DNA from: Vigna angularis
Taxonomy: Eukaryota > Streptophyta > Magnoliopsida > Fabales > Fabaceae
Direction of reading: 5' to 3'
Length of the DNA stretch: 64,000 nucleotides
Assembly (NCBI RefSeq): GCF_016808095.1
Contig: NC_068970.1
Location: forward strand, 18,892,501-18,956,500
Shown piece after piece: positions 51,673-63,045 of the stretch. The translations under genes were made by a program, and so were the position numbers. Numbering within the stretch: the stretch's first letter is position 1; each line of letters opens with the position of its first letter. The notes under the pieces were generated by a model. That model saw nothing but the letters and a program-made list of their open reading frames with translations. It had not been told where the DNA came from and did not search any database.

Positions 51673-51753
<81 letters not shown>
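51673..51753. repeat. (TA)n microsatellite just upstream of the PI-PLC-like start codon
   Basis: An 81-bp TA run lies eight bases before the ATG at 51664 on the minus strand, so it falls in the core promoter or 5' UTR. Confidence 0.97.
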
Positions 51754-51756
<3 letters not shown>

Positions 51757-52497
51757 TTTGCATGGACCTAGAAATGAAGAGATTGATTATTAAATGTAAT
51801 TGAAAATGAGATGAAGATATAAATGATGCCTTCATGTTGACGGAGGTTTTCCAGATTTTTCTTTGCGTTTGAGGGTTGAGAGACGATGAACATTGAGGAT
51901 GTTATATCCCCGCTCCCTCTGCAATTCCCTCCTTCAACGATCCTTTTCAAAAAAATTCACACCTTTTATGCTTTCATCAATTTATATATGCTGGGCTCAG
52001 CACACATTGATTTGTTGGGGAGAGCAAATGTAGGGAATTCCAGATATTGGATTCTAACCTTTAGTTACACAATTAAGCTTTCAAGGAACAAAAAAAAACA
52101 ATATAAGTTATTTATTCTTGTATTTTCGTTGTTAAAACAAAGTTTACATTTATTTTTTATTTATATAAATATAGTTTATATTTACAGGTTATCATAATCA
52201 CATTGTGCAATAATGGTGCATCAAATATTAAAAATTAAGATTGAAAATTAGACACTTGCAAACAAAATCAATAGGCTCCAAACTTTTAACGCGAAAAACC
52301 CTGGTGAAGGAAAAATCTTAATTTGGTCTAGTGCATAAAAAAATCTTTACTAATAGGGATTAGCAATGCACCAACTCCTCATAGAAACATTAAATCAATA
52401 AAAATAAATAAATTTTGAATACTAAAAAGATACTAATATAATAAAAAAAGGAGAAGAATACAAAATATTTGTATCAAAATAATGTTATCAGTCATAC
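51754..52497. other. upstream region of the PI-PLC-like gene
   Basis: AT-rich. Short frames at 51886-52197 have no recognisable domain. It likely holds the gene's promoter and ends at the Ty3 insertion. Confidence 0.5.
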
Positions 52498-52903
52498 TGT
52501 AAGGACTGCAAGACCCATATTACTTGACTCACCTACAGGCCCAATAACCACTTCACATACAGGCCCCACTACAAATCAAAACCAAGCAGTTACAACAGAT
52601 GAGGACTGTGAGGAAAATACCAGAAGGATTCCACGCCAGCCACACTACCTCAAGGATTTTGTGATCACACCTTCCCGTAAAAAGGGGAAAACCGTTAGAA
52701 AGAAATGAAAGATAAAGTTTCTAATATTTCTTTTATTTTGCAAATGATTAGTACTGCAAGGTTATTACTAAGTGCATATATAGCACTGTATCGTAGGGAA
52801 AGAGACAGGAAGAAAAAATAGAAAGTTTCCCCTCTGCATTTATTCTTTCTCTTCTCTGATATTCTTCTATTCTGTCATTCTCTGTCACCTAAGGTTGCTT
52901 TCA
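52498..52903 (+). repeat. 5' LTR of the Ty3 element (406 bp)
   Basis: Begins TGTAAGGACTGC and ends TTGCTTTCA. It contains a copy of the polyprotein's C-terminal codons (frame 52469-52708), which is a mirror of the 3' LTR and not a separate gene. Confidence 0.96.
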
Positions 52904-52921
52904 ATTGGTGCTTTCATTGAT
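52904..52921 (+). other. presumed primer binding site of the Ty3 element
   Basis: ATTGGTGCTTTCATTGAT follows the LTR directly. TGG near the LTR end is expected for a tRNA 3' CCA match, but it is not the common initiator-Met site and I could not name the tRNA. Confidence 0.5.
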
Positions 52922-52935
52922 CCTGACTTATCGTC

Positions 52936-55900
52936 ATGGCCGCATCTCCTCATGATGAGCTCACTAAACTTAACGTCAAACTGGAACAATTACTCCTTTC
53001 CCATGCCAATCTATCCAACACCCTTCATGACATAGCCAACCGCACAACAGTCCTCGAATCCCAGCCGCCCCCCAATCCTTCACACTTCCCATCCAGACCA
53101 CTCAAATTTGACCTCCCCACCTTTAATGGCACTGATGCTCTTGGCTGGATCTTCAAAGTCAATCAATTTTTTGATTATCACCAGACCCCTACTGATCAAC
53201 GCATCCAGATCTCTTCCTTCTATCTTGAAGGCCAAGCTCTTGCATGGTTCCAGTGGATGTTCAACAATGGATTATTGTCATCTTGGGACTCATACATTCG
53301 CGCATTGGAACTGCGATTTGCCCCTTCCAAATTCGATGACCCCATTGCTTCACTCTGTAAGCTCACACAAACCAACACCTTTCAAGATTACCTTTCAGAT
53401 TTCGAAACCTTGGCCAACCGCATTTCCGATTACCCACAGAGTTTTTACCTTAGCTGTTTCTTATCGGGTTTAAAGCCCAATCTCCGTCGTGAGGTCACCG
53501 CCTTACAACCCCCAGATCTCCCTCATGCCATTGCCTTAGCCAAGCTCCACGACGAAAAATTTCGCTCATCACCCTTACCCTTTAACCGCTTTGGCCGTCC
53601 ACCACCATTTTCCCCACCTCCACCAAACACACCCTCTCCTGCCAAAACACTTCCACCGCTACTTCCCACACCTACAACCAAACTTCCCATTAAAAAGCTA
53701 ACCGAAGCCAAAATGCAATCTCGCAGAGAAAAGAATCTTTGTTTCAATTGCGATGAATGCTATACTAGGGGTCATCGTTGCAAACCACAATTTCTATTGC
53801 TTACTATCTTCGACGCAGAGGATGGTGCGGAGGATGCGTCCACGGAGGACATTCCTAATTCAGAGGAGATCACTCAAGAGGCAGGTCTTATAAGCCTCCA
53901 TGCATTCTCAGGTCAATGGTCCCCAAGAACATTTCGGGTTACAGGATCTATTCAGGGTTATGCAGTGCAAATTTTGATTGATAGTGGAGCAACACACAAT
54001 TTTATTCAGAACAAGGTGGCCCAATTCCTTCATTTACCAACTCAGCCAACACCAAGCCCATTAAGGGTGATGGTAGGTAATGGTGCCTTTTTACCTTGCT
54101 CTTCATTATGTCCTAATATAACTCTCACCTTGGACACTCATGAATTTTCCATCGACTTGTACCCACTGGACCTATCGGGCACTGATGTAGTCTTGGGTGT
54201 TCATTGGCTTTCAATGATCAGTCCCTTTGTTATGGATTACAATGGTCCATTTATGCGGTTTACTTGGCATGAGAAGCTCGTTGAGTTAAATGGGGATTCT
54301 GGCCCAAACCCTTTCCCTATATCGGCCCATCAGCTCCGTCGTCTTCACAACACCAACCGGGTTGAAGCGCTGTTTCAGTTAACACTTGATCACAACCCTT
54401 TTCCCACTACCCCACTTACAGAGCTTACATCCCAATCTCAAATCATACCTTCCACCACCGTACCACTTCTTCAATCCCTTCTCTCCCAATACTCAACCAT
54501 CTTCTCTACCCCCACAACCCTTCCCCCACCACGCACCACAGACCACTCAATCACCTTAGCCCCAAACACTCCTCCCATAACCGTACGGCCCTACCGATAC
54601 CCACATTTCCAAAAACAAGAAATAGAAAATCAAGTACAGAAAATGCTTAACTCAGGATTCATTAAGCCAAGCAATAGTCCCTACTCTTCCCCGGTGCTTC
54701 TCGTCAAAAAGAAAGACGGAACGTGGCGATTCTGCGTTAACTATAGGGCTTTGAACGCTGCCACCATCAAGGATAAGTTCCCAATCCCTACCGTTGATGA
54801 GCTTCTGGATGAACTTGGTCATGCCTCGTGGTTCTCCAAACTTGACCTTTTTTCAGGATTTCACCAAATCCTCATGGTCCCAGCTGATACAGAGAAAACC
54901 GCATTCAGGACTCACAATGGCCATTTCGAATTTCGGGTCATGCCATTCGGACTGTGCAATGCCCCTTCTACCTTCCAAGCTACCATGAATGATCTGTTTA
55001 GACCCCATTTACGTCGTTTCATCATTGTTTTTTTTTATGACATCTTGGTCTATAGCTCCACACTGACATATCATGTACATCACTTAGAAACCACTTTCAA
55101 ACTACTTCTCTCCAATTGTTTTCGTTTGAAAGGTAGCAAATGCACCATCGGCATTTCGTCTATTCAGTACCTCGGTCATGTGGTCTCCGACAGAGGCGTT
55201 CAACCAGACCCTGCTAAATTGGCTGCAGTCAGTAATTGGCCCACCCCCAATACAGTCAAGTCCCTTAGAGGTTTTTTGGGATTAACAGGGTTCTACCGGA
55301 AATTTGTTGCTGGTTACGCCTCCCTTGCTCAACCTCTCACTGATCTCCTAAAGAAGGACAACTTTATGTGGAACGATAATGCCCACGCTGCATTCACCAC
55401 CCTAAAAAATAGGTTACTGGCTTCACCTGTCCTAGCTCTTCCTAAGTTTGACTCAGTGTTCACTGTTTAAACAGATGCTTCGGGAATTGGAATGGGAGCA
55501 GTCCTTTCGCAAAACGGTCACCCAATTGCCTATTTCAGCAAGCAATTCTGTCCTAAGCTACGCAACTCTTCTACTTACATTAGGGAACTATGTGCCATTA
55601 CTTCTGCTGTTCAAAAGTGGCGCCAATACCTCTTAGGACGTCGTTTTGTGATTCAAACTGATCAAAGGTCGATCAAGGAACTTTTATCTCAAACGGTTCT
55701 CACACCTGAACAACAGAATTACCTTTTCAAGTTGTTAGGTTTCGACTTTGAGATCCAGTATCGACCAGGCAAGACCAACACTACAGCCGATGCTCTATCA
55801 CGCATTGAGGACCCAGCTCAACCTCTTTCCACGTCCCTTCTTATATTGACAATTCCCCACTTGGATTTTCTGCAGGACCTCAAGTCCTCCTTACAACATG

Positions 55901-57522
55901 ACCCTGCCTTTGTTACTCTCAAAGACAAGATCGTTACTGCTCCACATGACTATCCTCATTATTCGATCCAGGAAGGCCTCATTATCTTCAAGGATAAGAT
56001 TTGGCTGCCATCCACATGTTCCTATATACCATTGCTCCTCCATGAATTTCATTGCACTCCTGTAGCAGGCCACACGGGCATCTCCCGTACATTGAGCAAG
56101 ATTTTGTCCTCTTTTTATTGGCACGACATTCGCAAAGATGTCAAGCAATTTGTCGAGCAATGCACAGTTTATCAACAGACGAAGTTGCCTACTCAACGCC
56201 CTGCCGGCTTACTCCAGCCGATTCCTCCTCCATCACACTGTTGGGAGGATTTGTCACTTGATTTTATCATTGGTCTTCCTCCTTATAAGAATTTCACTAC
56301 TATTCTCGTGGTTGTGGATCGATTTTCAAAAGGGGCACACTTCGGTATGCTTCCCAAGTCCTTCACTACTACAAGCGTGGCCCAATTGTTTGTTGACATT
56401 GTCTGTAAACATCATGGGTTACCTCGCAGCCTTATCTCCGACCGTGACCCGATATTCTTGAGTCAATTTTGGAGAGATCTTTTCAGACTCAGTGGCACCA
56501 AGCTTCGAATGTCCACAGCATACCACCCCCAATCGGATGGGCAGACAGAGGTGGCTAACAAGGTACTACAACAGTATCTTCGATCATTTGTTCATCACAA
56601 GTCATCCCTTTGGGGTAAATTTCTCTCTTGGGCTGAATGGAATTTCAATACCTCCGTCAATGCTTCCACCGGTTTCACTCCTTTTGAAGTGATGTTCGGT
56701 CGAAAACCTCCTCTAATTCCTCCCCTGCTTTCCGAAGACACAAACAATGCAGCTGCTCAATCCGAACTCTCCATTCGTATTGCAATACTTCAGAAACTAG
56801 CAGCTAATCTCAAAAAAGCCCAGTCGTCTATGAAGCATTGGGCAGATAAACATCGTAGGGATTTACACTTTGTAGTAGGTGATTGGGTGTATATCCGCCT
56901 ACGGCCACGTCGACAATCCACTGTTACCGGTGCAACCACTACAAAGCTTATGAAACGTTTTTTTGGTCCCTTCCAAATTACCAAGAAGATTGGTGAAGTT
57001 GCATATGAAGTAAACCTGCCACCTTCTGCCAAAATTCACAATGTATTCCATATAAGTCTCCTCCGTCCTCACAAGGGGCCACTACCGTCATCTCCTCTAT
57101 CCCTCCCACCTATCATTGAGGATCACCAACCAATTCTGGAACCAGTTGCAATTGTGGATTGGAAGAGCAATACTGATTTCCCCACATCCGATATTCAGGT
57201 ACTGATCCAATGGAAGGGTTTGCCATTGGAAGAAGCAAGTTGGGAATCTTGGTCTCAAGTCCAACAACAATTTCACCTTGAGGACAAGGTGCTTCTTGAT
57301 CAAGGAGGGGATGTAAGGACTGCAAGACCCATATTACTTGACTCACCTACAGGCCCAATAACCACTTCACATACAGGCCCCACTACAAATCAAAACCAAG
57401 CAGTTACAACAGATGATGACTGTGAGGAAAATACCAGAAGGATTCCACGCCAGCCACACTACCTCAAGGATTTTGTGATCACACCTTCCCGTAAAAAGGG
57501 GAAAACCGTTAGAAAGAAATGA
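52936..57522 (+). pseudogene. Ty3/gypsy gag-pol polyprotein with an internal stop
   Basis: One frame spans gag to chromodomain, interrupted only by TAA at 55468-55470. In order: gag with a coiled N-terminus and a Cys-rich knuckle (Cys269, Cys272, GHRC); aspartic protease (DSG at 349-351); reverse transcriptase (about residues 560-720); RNase H beginning at the stop codon (TDASG follows); integrase with HHCC-like finger and DDE core (SDRDPIF, YHPQSDGQTE); then a chromodomain (LIQWKGLPLEEASWE). Three faults stand out: the nonsense codon; FFYD at the polymerase active site, where the family has two adjacent Asp; and Tyr (codon 56170-56172) at the last Cys of the integrase finger. The final 70 codons lie inside the 3' LTR. 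The start codon ATG at 52936 lies 32 bases after the LTR. Confidence 0.93.
57302..57311 (+). other. polypurine tract of the Ty3 element
   Basis: AAGGAGGGGA directly before the 3' LTR. It lies inside the coding frame. Confidence 0.85.
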
Positions 57523-57717
57523 AAGATAAAGTTCCTAATATTTCTTTTATTTTGCAAATGATTAGTACTGCAAGGTTATTACTAAGTGCATATATAGCAC
57601 TGTATTGTAGGGAAAGAGACAGGAAGAAAAAATAGAAAGTTTCCCCTCTGCATTTATTCTTTCTCTTCTCTGATATTCTTCTATTTTGTCATTCTCTGTC
57701 ACCTAAGGTTGCTTTCA
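57312..57717 (+). repeat. 3' LTR of the Ty3 element (406 bp)
   Basis: Same length as the 5' LTR with four substitutions. It carries the last 70 codons of the polyprotein, ending at 57522. Confidence 0.96.
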
Positions 57718-58079
57718 CATACACTCAACATCAAAATCCAAAAACAAAACAACTTAACACTCTTGTTTTTACTGGATTGAGATTTACTTGTAAGAGATAT
57801 CCACAGTAAATACTTTTCAAATTCTTTCTTTTTCTCAATTCAAGATATATCTAGGGCTGGGCAAAATTTACTGATCTGTACTGTACTGTAGTTAATTATA
57901 CTATATTATACTAAAAATAACTGATCCATTTTTACTAAAACTTAAATATACTATTTTATGGTTCAGTTTTTAAAAACTGAACTTATAAGATTTTCAGTTC
58001 AGTTAACTGCTAGAACTGTTATCCATCCCTCTTTCATTTTCAATTTTTCAATTATTCCCTCTTTCGTTTTCAATTTTTC

Positions 58080-58400
58080 AATTACTCCTAAAACGTGCCC
58101 TAAGCGTTGTCCACCGTGAGCGTGAGAGAGAGTTCCACTACGACCTAGCTTGCGTTTCAACGTTGCCGTCGAAAGAGAGCTCCAAAGATTACGCGCGGCC
58201 GCTGCCACTGTGACCCTGTCGACAAAGGAGAGTTCCACTGCGACCTCTACCTCTCTGTGTTGTGTCTCTGCCTGTGCTGCCTGTGCTGCTGTAATTCCCT
58301 TCCAAAGTCTCTACTTCCTCCCCTTCCCAATTCTCATATCCTCGTCCTTACTCATGTTCTGTAAAGTAATCCCCTTTCCTTTCTCTCTTTAATTTATACA
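58080..58400 (+). other. GC-richer block inside the hAT element
   Basis: Contains GACCTCTACCTCTCTGTG and GCGCGGCCGCTGCC, with 'gagagttccactgcgacct' in two versions about 110 bp apart (58130 and 58228). It looks like a first exon and promoter area of the old transposase gene. No domain is visible in its open frames. Host gene capture is the alternative. Confidence 0.35.
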
Positions 58401-59506
58401 ATTTTTATCTCTTACTTGCAAAAGATTAGAGCTTGAGCATCGTGGGTTAATGGGGTGCCTCATTTGCCTCTTTCTTCAATGCTTCATGTAAATGTTGTTA
58501 GTGTTAGTGGTTAATGTTGTTCAAGAGAGTACTGAATTGGGTAACTATGTAATTGGTCAGCACCAAGTTAGTTTTATGTTGGCTACTCCCTCTAAAGAGT
58601 ACAATTTTGTGGTTTCTAACAAATTTCTGCTAGCAGTGGAGACAGTGTTGCTACCATTTATCTTTTTGTAATAGAATGATTTATGTTTAAGTGCTAGAGG
58701 TGATGAATTTCTAGATTTGTAGCGTGATACATATTCGTATTCAATACTTTCATTTTTGTTACCCTCTTAAAGGCTGTTGTTTTTTTAGTGGTTCACAGTG
58801 GTGTGATGCATGGATGAATATTAACTTAGAGCACTATTTACAGAAAGGAAAATGCCTTTGGAATTCAGCAAAAAGCTTCCATATGACATGGAGACAATCT
58901 TGATGCAGTGAAGAGCGGGATTTTGCTGCAGGTTGTTTAACTTTCACGTGTTTTACAACAAAATTAAGCATTTCATTACATCCAGTACTGAATCTTGCAT
59001 TCTAAATACTATTATCAGTTTAACTTTAAAGTATTCTTATTATTCGTGCCCTTTGTTTACTCCTTAAGTTCTAGATACTAATCTTTTCTTTCATCTGGTC
59101 GAAGACAGAAGTTTCAAAGCAGTGAATACTGAGGAAGCCACATTTCGTGACATACAGGTGCAATGAAATCTGACTTTTTCTTCAGTTGATCGGTTATAAG
59201 CATATGTACTAAATGGTTTGTTTTCTTTTGCCTGTTATGCTTCATTGTTGTCTATTTGAGATATTGATGCAAAACCATTATTCAACTGGATGTTAGTTTT
59301 CTGTCTTTTGTATCTTGTACAGTTTAGTGCCTATATGTACTAGGCTTGTATTCTCTGTTTTGATCTGCAATGGTCAATTCAAGCTCACACCCATCCGCTT
59401 CCCAGTTTTTTATGAATTCCATAGCAGAAAAACTTGATGACTATTTTCATAGTATTATCATGTTAGCAACACCTAGGAGCAACATAGGTATCCAAATCCT
59501 GATTTG

Positions 59507-59512
<6 letters not shown>

Positions 59513-59568
<56 letters not shown>
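59513..59568. repeat. (CT)n microsatellite
   Basis: About 56 bp of CT repeat inside the hAT element. The Ser-Leu frame over it is an artefact. Confidence 0.97.
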
Positions 59569-59571
<3 letters not shown>

Positions 59572-59764
59572 CTCATCATCCCACCATAAGCAAAATATTC
59601 ATTTCAGACCATCCACTACGAGTGCTTTTAGATTTTATGCTTGAATTTCTTAGATGATTTTGATAGTTGATAACCTGCACTTCTTCATATATTTTTAGTT
59701 TTAAAAGATTAGACCATTAAATCATAGATAGTAATTTGAACTCTTAATTAATGTAGTGAAGTGA

Positions 59765-59917
59765 ATGTCAGAAACGGTAGAAACCCTCACACCAAATACT
59801 TCTAGAATGGATCATTTACCTCCTTGTATCGATTCATCGTCAACTGAGAATAGTAAAGGTCGATCAGATGTGTGGGGACATTTTACTAAACAAGAACCTT
59901 ATTCTGAGAAGAATAAG
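59765..59917 (+). pseudogene. N-terminal remnant of a BED-finger hAT transposase
   Basis: ATG at 59765 opens a frame with an acidic Ser/Thr-rich start followed by GRSDVWGHFTKQE, which matches the beginning of a BED zinc finger in plant hAT transposases (VW.HF). The reading then meets a GT donor (AATAAGGTCG), and the Cys and His zinc ligands that should follow do not appear. Its place inside hAT-type ends supports the call. Confidence 0.65.
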
Positions 59918-60464
59918 GTCGATCAAAAGAATGTCTCTTATGCCATCATCATCATACCATATCTTCTGAATACTAGTTTTGAAACTGATTGCCTATTACA
60001 GATATATCTTTCTTGTTTTGACACGTTATCTTTCCAAACATTTTTAACGTCTCTAGTTTTCTAAAGGCTAGGAATTGGCATAGCTTACTAGAATACTAGT
60101 TTACAGTGAATGCATATATAGATTGATGTTAGTAATCACATATCAAACTTACTATTTATTTGTGCAGGGATTTAATGTTATGTGACTAGGATATCTGACG
60201 AAAAAATTACTTCATAGAGTTTGAGTTCTGAGAAAAGTTCGTAATTGAGTTTACGTCTATCAATTATGGAGTAGAATGAACAAGAACATACATTGATCTT
60301 AGTATTGATTGATACTGGTGTGTAGGTTTCTTGTTTTTGAAGCAGATTAGAAAATTAGCCAAGGCCCTACTTATTGCAGCAGTAAATTTTGCTCTAACTT
60401 CCTGTTTATTGGACTTGAGCAATTGAATCTGTTGTCCACTTCCCAATTGAAAGGTCCATATATA

Positions 60465-60563
60465 GTTAGTAGTTCAGTTCAGTTTAAAATTAGTATAGTT
60501 AGTAGTTCAGTTCAGTTTAAAATTAGTATAGTTAGTAGTTCAGTTCAGTTTATATTGTAGTTT
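60465..60563. repeat. 33-bp subterminal repeat, three copies
   Basis: GTTAGTAGTTCAGTTCAG starts at 60465, 60498 and 60531. The units are nearly identical and sit in the right subterminal zone of the hAT element, where transposase binding sites lie in this superfamily. Confidence 0.9.
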
Positions 60564-60887
60564 AGTACAATTTAGTACAGTACAGTTTGATAAAACAAAA
60601 AAGAGTTCAGTTCAGTTTGTTTGAACTATTTTACAGTTCAGTTCAGTTTAGACAAAGTAGTTTTTAGTTCAGTACAGTTTTTAGTAGTGTAGTGCAGTTC
60701 AGTTTCATTTGCCCAACCCTAGATATATCCAATTAACTTCCCATTGAAAGTCCTCTCTTCTTGTTTCTTTATATTTGAACAAATGGAATGTTTACAAAGA
60801 CACTTCAATCATCAAATCAAGTATGCGTATCAAGTATGCATGTATGAAAGCAATACATGCTAGATTGAATATATCATACTTACCTAG

Positions 60888-61269
60888 TGTATTATATGAA
60901 GTATACCGATCGAAATTGATTGTCATTAAGTAGGTACTAATAGGTCAAATTGTCTTCTGCTCTACAAATATACGGATTAATGATTAAATATTGGGTTTGA
61001 TTACCTAAAATATATTGCACTAATGGTTAATCAATGGACGTGGCTGTCACAAGCCTTATAAGTAGACAATTGATGTCCAGGTAGAATGATCCTGATCTAT
61101 CCTAATAAACTATAGACCTCTTTATGAAATATATCTGACTTGAGCGTCGGAGTGTCTTCTGCAGGTTAACAACCCATTGGGGTGGATCGCGTTCTCGGAG
61201 AGGATTAAAGATCAAAAGAGAGCATAGCAAGGAAGGACGACCGACCCTCGGACCAAATCAACCGAAACA
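60888..61269 (+). repeat. 5' LTR of the repeat-filled element (382 bp)
   Basis: Begins TGTATTATATGAAG and ends CAACCGAAACA. The 3' LTR matches it throughout with scattered substitutions. Confidence 0.95.
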
Positions 61270-61289
61270 TTTTGGCGCCCACCGTGGGG
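61270..61289 (+). other. primer binding site of the repeat-filled element
   Basis: TTTTGGCGCCCACCGTGGGG follows the LTR. The TGGCGCC core is like the sites of Athila and Tat elements rather than the initiator-Met type. I could not fix the tRNA. Confidence 0.7.
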
Positions 61290-61539
61290 CCGAGCGGCAT
61301 CCCCATGAAGCTACGAAGAACCAGACGCGCGCTCGGTCTCGACATCGCTACTTCGGATCAACACCAGGTTTTGCAACAAGAGTAAAAAATTTCGTAATAA
61401 TTCCTAAAGGCATGTCTTTTGTTTTAAGAACTTTCAGCCCTACATCCAACTTTGACAGGTTCCAGTTTTCATTACAGATTACAAATTATAATATAGTTGT
61501 TTAACTCATATTTTTGTGAGTAAAAATATCTTGCACAGA

Positions 61540-62155
61540 AAGGTTCAAAACTGCGTTCAACCTTATCAGGTTCTACCGACTCCTAATTTTAAATTATAAA
61601 ATATTATGCACTGGATGGTTTAGAGTTGCGTTCAACTTTGTCAGGTTCTAACGACTCTTAATTTTAAATTATAAAATATTATGCACTGGATGGTTTAGAG
61701 TTGCGTTCAACTTTGTCAGGTTCTAACGACTCTTAATTTTAAATTATTAAATATTATGTACAAGATGGTTTAGAACTGCGTTCAACCTTGTCACGTTCTA
61801 ACGACTCTTAATTTTAAATTATAAAATATTATGCACAGGATGGTTCAAAGCTGTGTTCAACCTTATCAGGTTCTGCCAACTCTTAATTTTAAATTATAAA
61901 ATATTATGTACAGGATGGTTCAGAGTTGCGTTCAACCTTGTCAGGCGACTCTTAATTTTAAATTATAAAATATTATGCACAGAAGTGTTCAGAGTTGCGT
62001 TCAACCTTGTTAGGTTCTACCGACTCTTAATTTTAAATTATAAAATATTATGCACAGGATGGTTCAGAGTTGCATTCAACGTTGTCAGGTTCTAACCACT
62101 CTTAATTTTAAATTATAAAATATTATGTGCAGGAGGTTCAGACCTCAACTTGGTC
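61540..62155. repeat. 75-bp tandem array, eight units
   Basis: The anchor AATTTTAAATTATAAA begins at 61585, 61660, 61735, 61810, 61885, 61954, 62029 and 62104. The period is 75 bp except for one 6-bp deletion. Each unit carries GTTCAACNTTGTCAGGTTCT. The 75-bp period keeps one frame open (61853-62095), but no start context or domain supports a protein. Confidence 0.95.
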
Positions 62156-62164
62156 AGGTTATAA

Positions 62165-63045
62165 TGGCCGCTTGGGAGGAAGTCAGAAAAATGACTTCAA
62201 AAATCCCCGCTCAACGCAGGAAGTCAGAAAAATGACTCCTGCCTCATGACCGCTCGGGAGAAGTCAGAAAAATGGCTTCAGAAATCCCCGCTCAACGCAG
62301 GAAGTCAGAAAAATGACTCATGCTTCAAGCTGCTCGGGGGAAGTTAGGAAAATGGCTTCAGAAATCCCTGCTTAACGTAGGAAGTCAGAAAAATGACTCC
62401 TGCCTCAAGCCGCTCGGGGGGAAGTCAGAAAAATGACTTTAATCCCCACTCAATGTAGGAAGTCAGAAAAATGACTCCTGTCTCAAGCTGGTCGGGGGAA
62501 GTCAGAAAAATGGCTTCAGAAATCCCCGCTCAACGCAGGAAGTCAGAAAAATGACTTATGCCTCAAGCTGCTCGGGGGAAAGTCAGAAAAATTGCTTCAA
62601 AAATCCCCGCTCAACGCAGGAAGTCAGAAAAATGACTCCTACCTCAAGCCGCTCGGGGGGAAGTAAAAAAAATGGCTTCAGAAATCCCCGCTCAGCGTAG
62701 GAAGTCAGAAAAATGACTTATGCCTCAAGCCGCTTGGGGGAAAGTCAGAAAAATGGCTTCAGAAATCCCCGCTCAACGCAGGAAGTCAGAAAAATGACTT
62801 CTGCCTCAAGCCGATCAGGGGGAAGTCAGAAAAATAGCTTCAGAAATCCCCGCTCAACGCAGGAAGTCAGAAAAATGACTCCTGCCTCAAGCCGCTCGGG
62901 GGAAGTAAAAAAAATGGCTTCAGAAATCTCCGCTCAACGCAGGAAGTCAGAAAAATGACTCCTGCCTCAAGCCGCGCGAGGGGAAGTCAGAAAAATGGCT
63001 TCAGAAATCCTCGCTCAACGCAGGAAGTTCAAAAAAGAACTCTTA
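62165..63045. repeat. 80-81-bp tandem array, about eleven units
   Basis: The anchor TCAACGCAGG (or variant) begins at 62211, 62292, 62372, 62450, 62530, 62611, 62692, 62773, 62854, 62934 and 63015. Each unit has two half-units that both begin GGAAGTCAGAAAAATG, one going on with GCTTCAGAAATCC and the other with ACTCCTGCCTCAAG. Confidence 0.95.

Larger units (their letters stand above)
52498..57717 (+). mobile_element. Ty3/gypsy chromovirus LTR retrotransposon (5.22 kb), complete but disabled
   Basis: Two 406-bp LTRs (TG...CA) flank one long gag-pol frame. The 5-bp duplication CATAC is at 52493-52497 and 57718-57722. The LTRs differ at four positions that I can find (about 1%), so insertion is recent. 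The small size, short LTRs and C-terminal chromodomain suggest a Reina-like chromovirus; the clade needs a reverse-transcriptase tree. The polyprotein carries one nonsense codon and two changes at usually invariant residues, so this copy should not move by itself. Confidence 0.96.
57852..60721 (+). mobile_element. deleted hAT transposon (2.87 kb)
   Basis: Terminal inverted repeats TAGGGCTGGGCAAA and TTTGCCCAACCCTA are flanked by a perfect 8-bp duplication, GATATATC (57844-57851 and 60722-60729). This is the size made by hAT transposases. The subterminal regions are packed with CAGTTCAGTT-like words on both sides, including three 33-bp units on the right. The interior keeps only the start of a BED-type transposase (59765-59917) and intron-like DNA. 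The catalytic and dimerisation parts are gone, so it is non-autonomous. Confidence 0.92.

Noticed and set aside
52469..52708. 79-codon frame in the 5' LTR of the Ty3 element
   Set aside because: It is the LTR copy of the polyprotein's C-terminal codons.
59370..59657. 95-codon frame with Ser-Leu run in the hAT element
   Set aside because: Half of it is the CT repeat. The start part (MVNSSSHPSASQ) could be an exon scrap but cannot be assigned.
61540..63045. CRISPR-like regular spacing
   Set aside because: Units are contiguous tandem repeats without unique spacers, in a plant retrotransposon.
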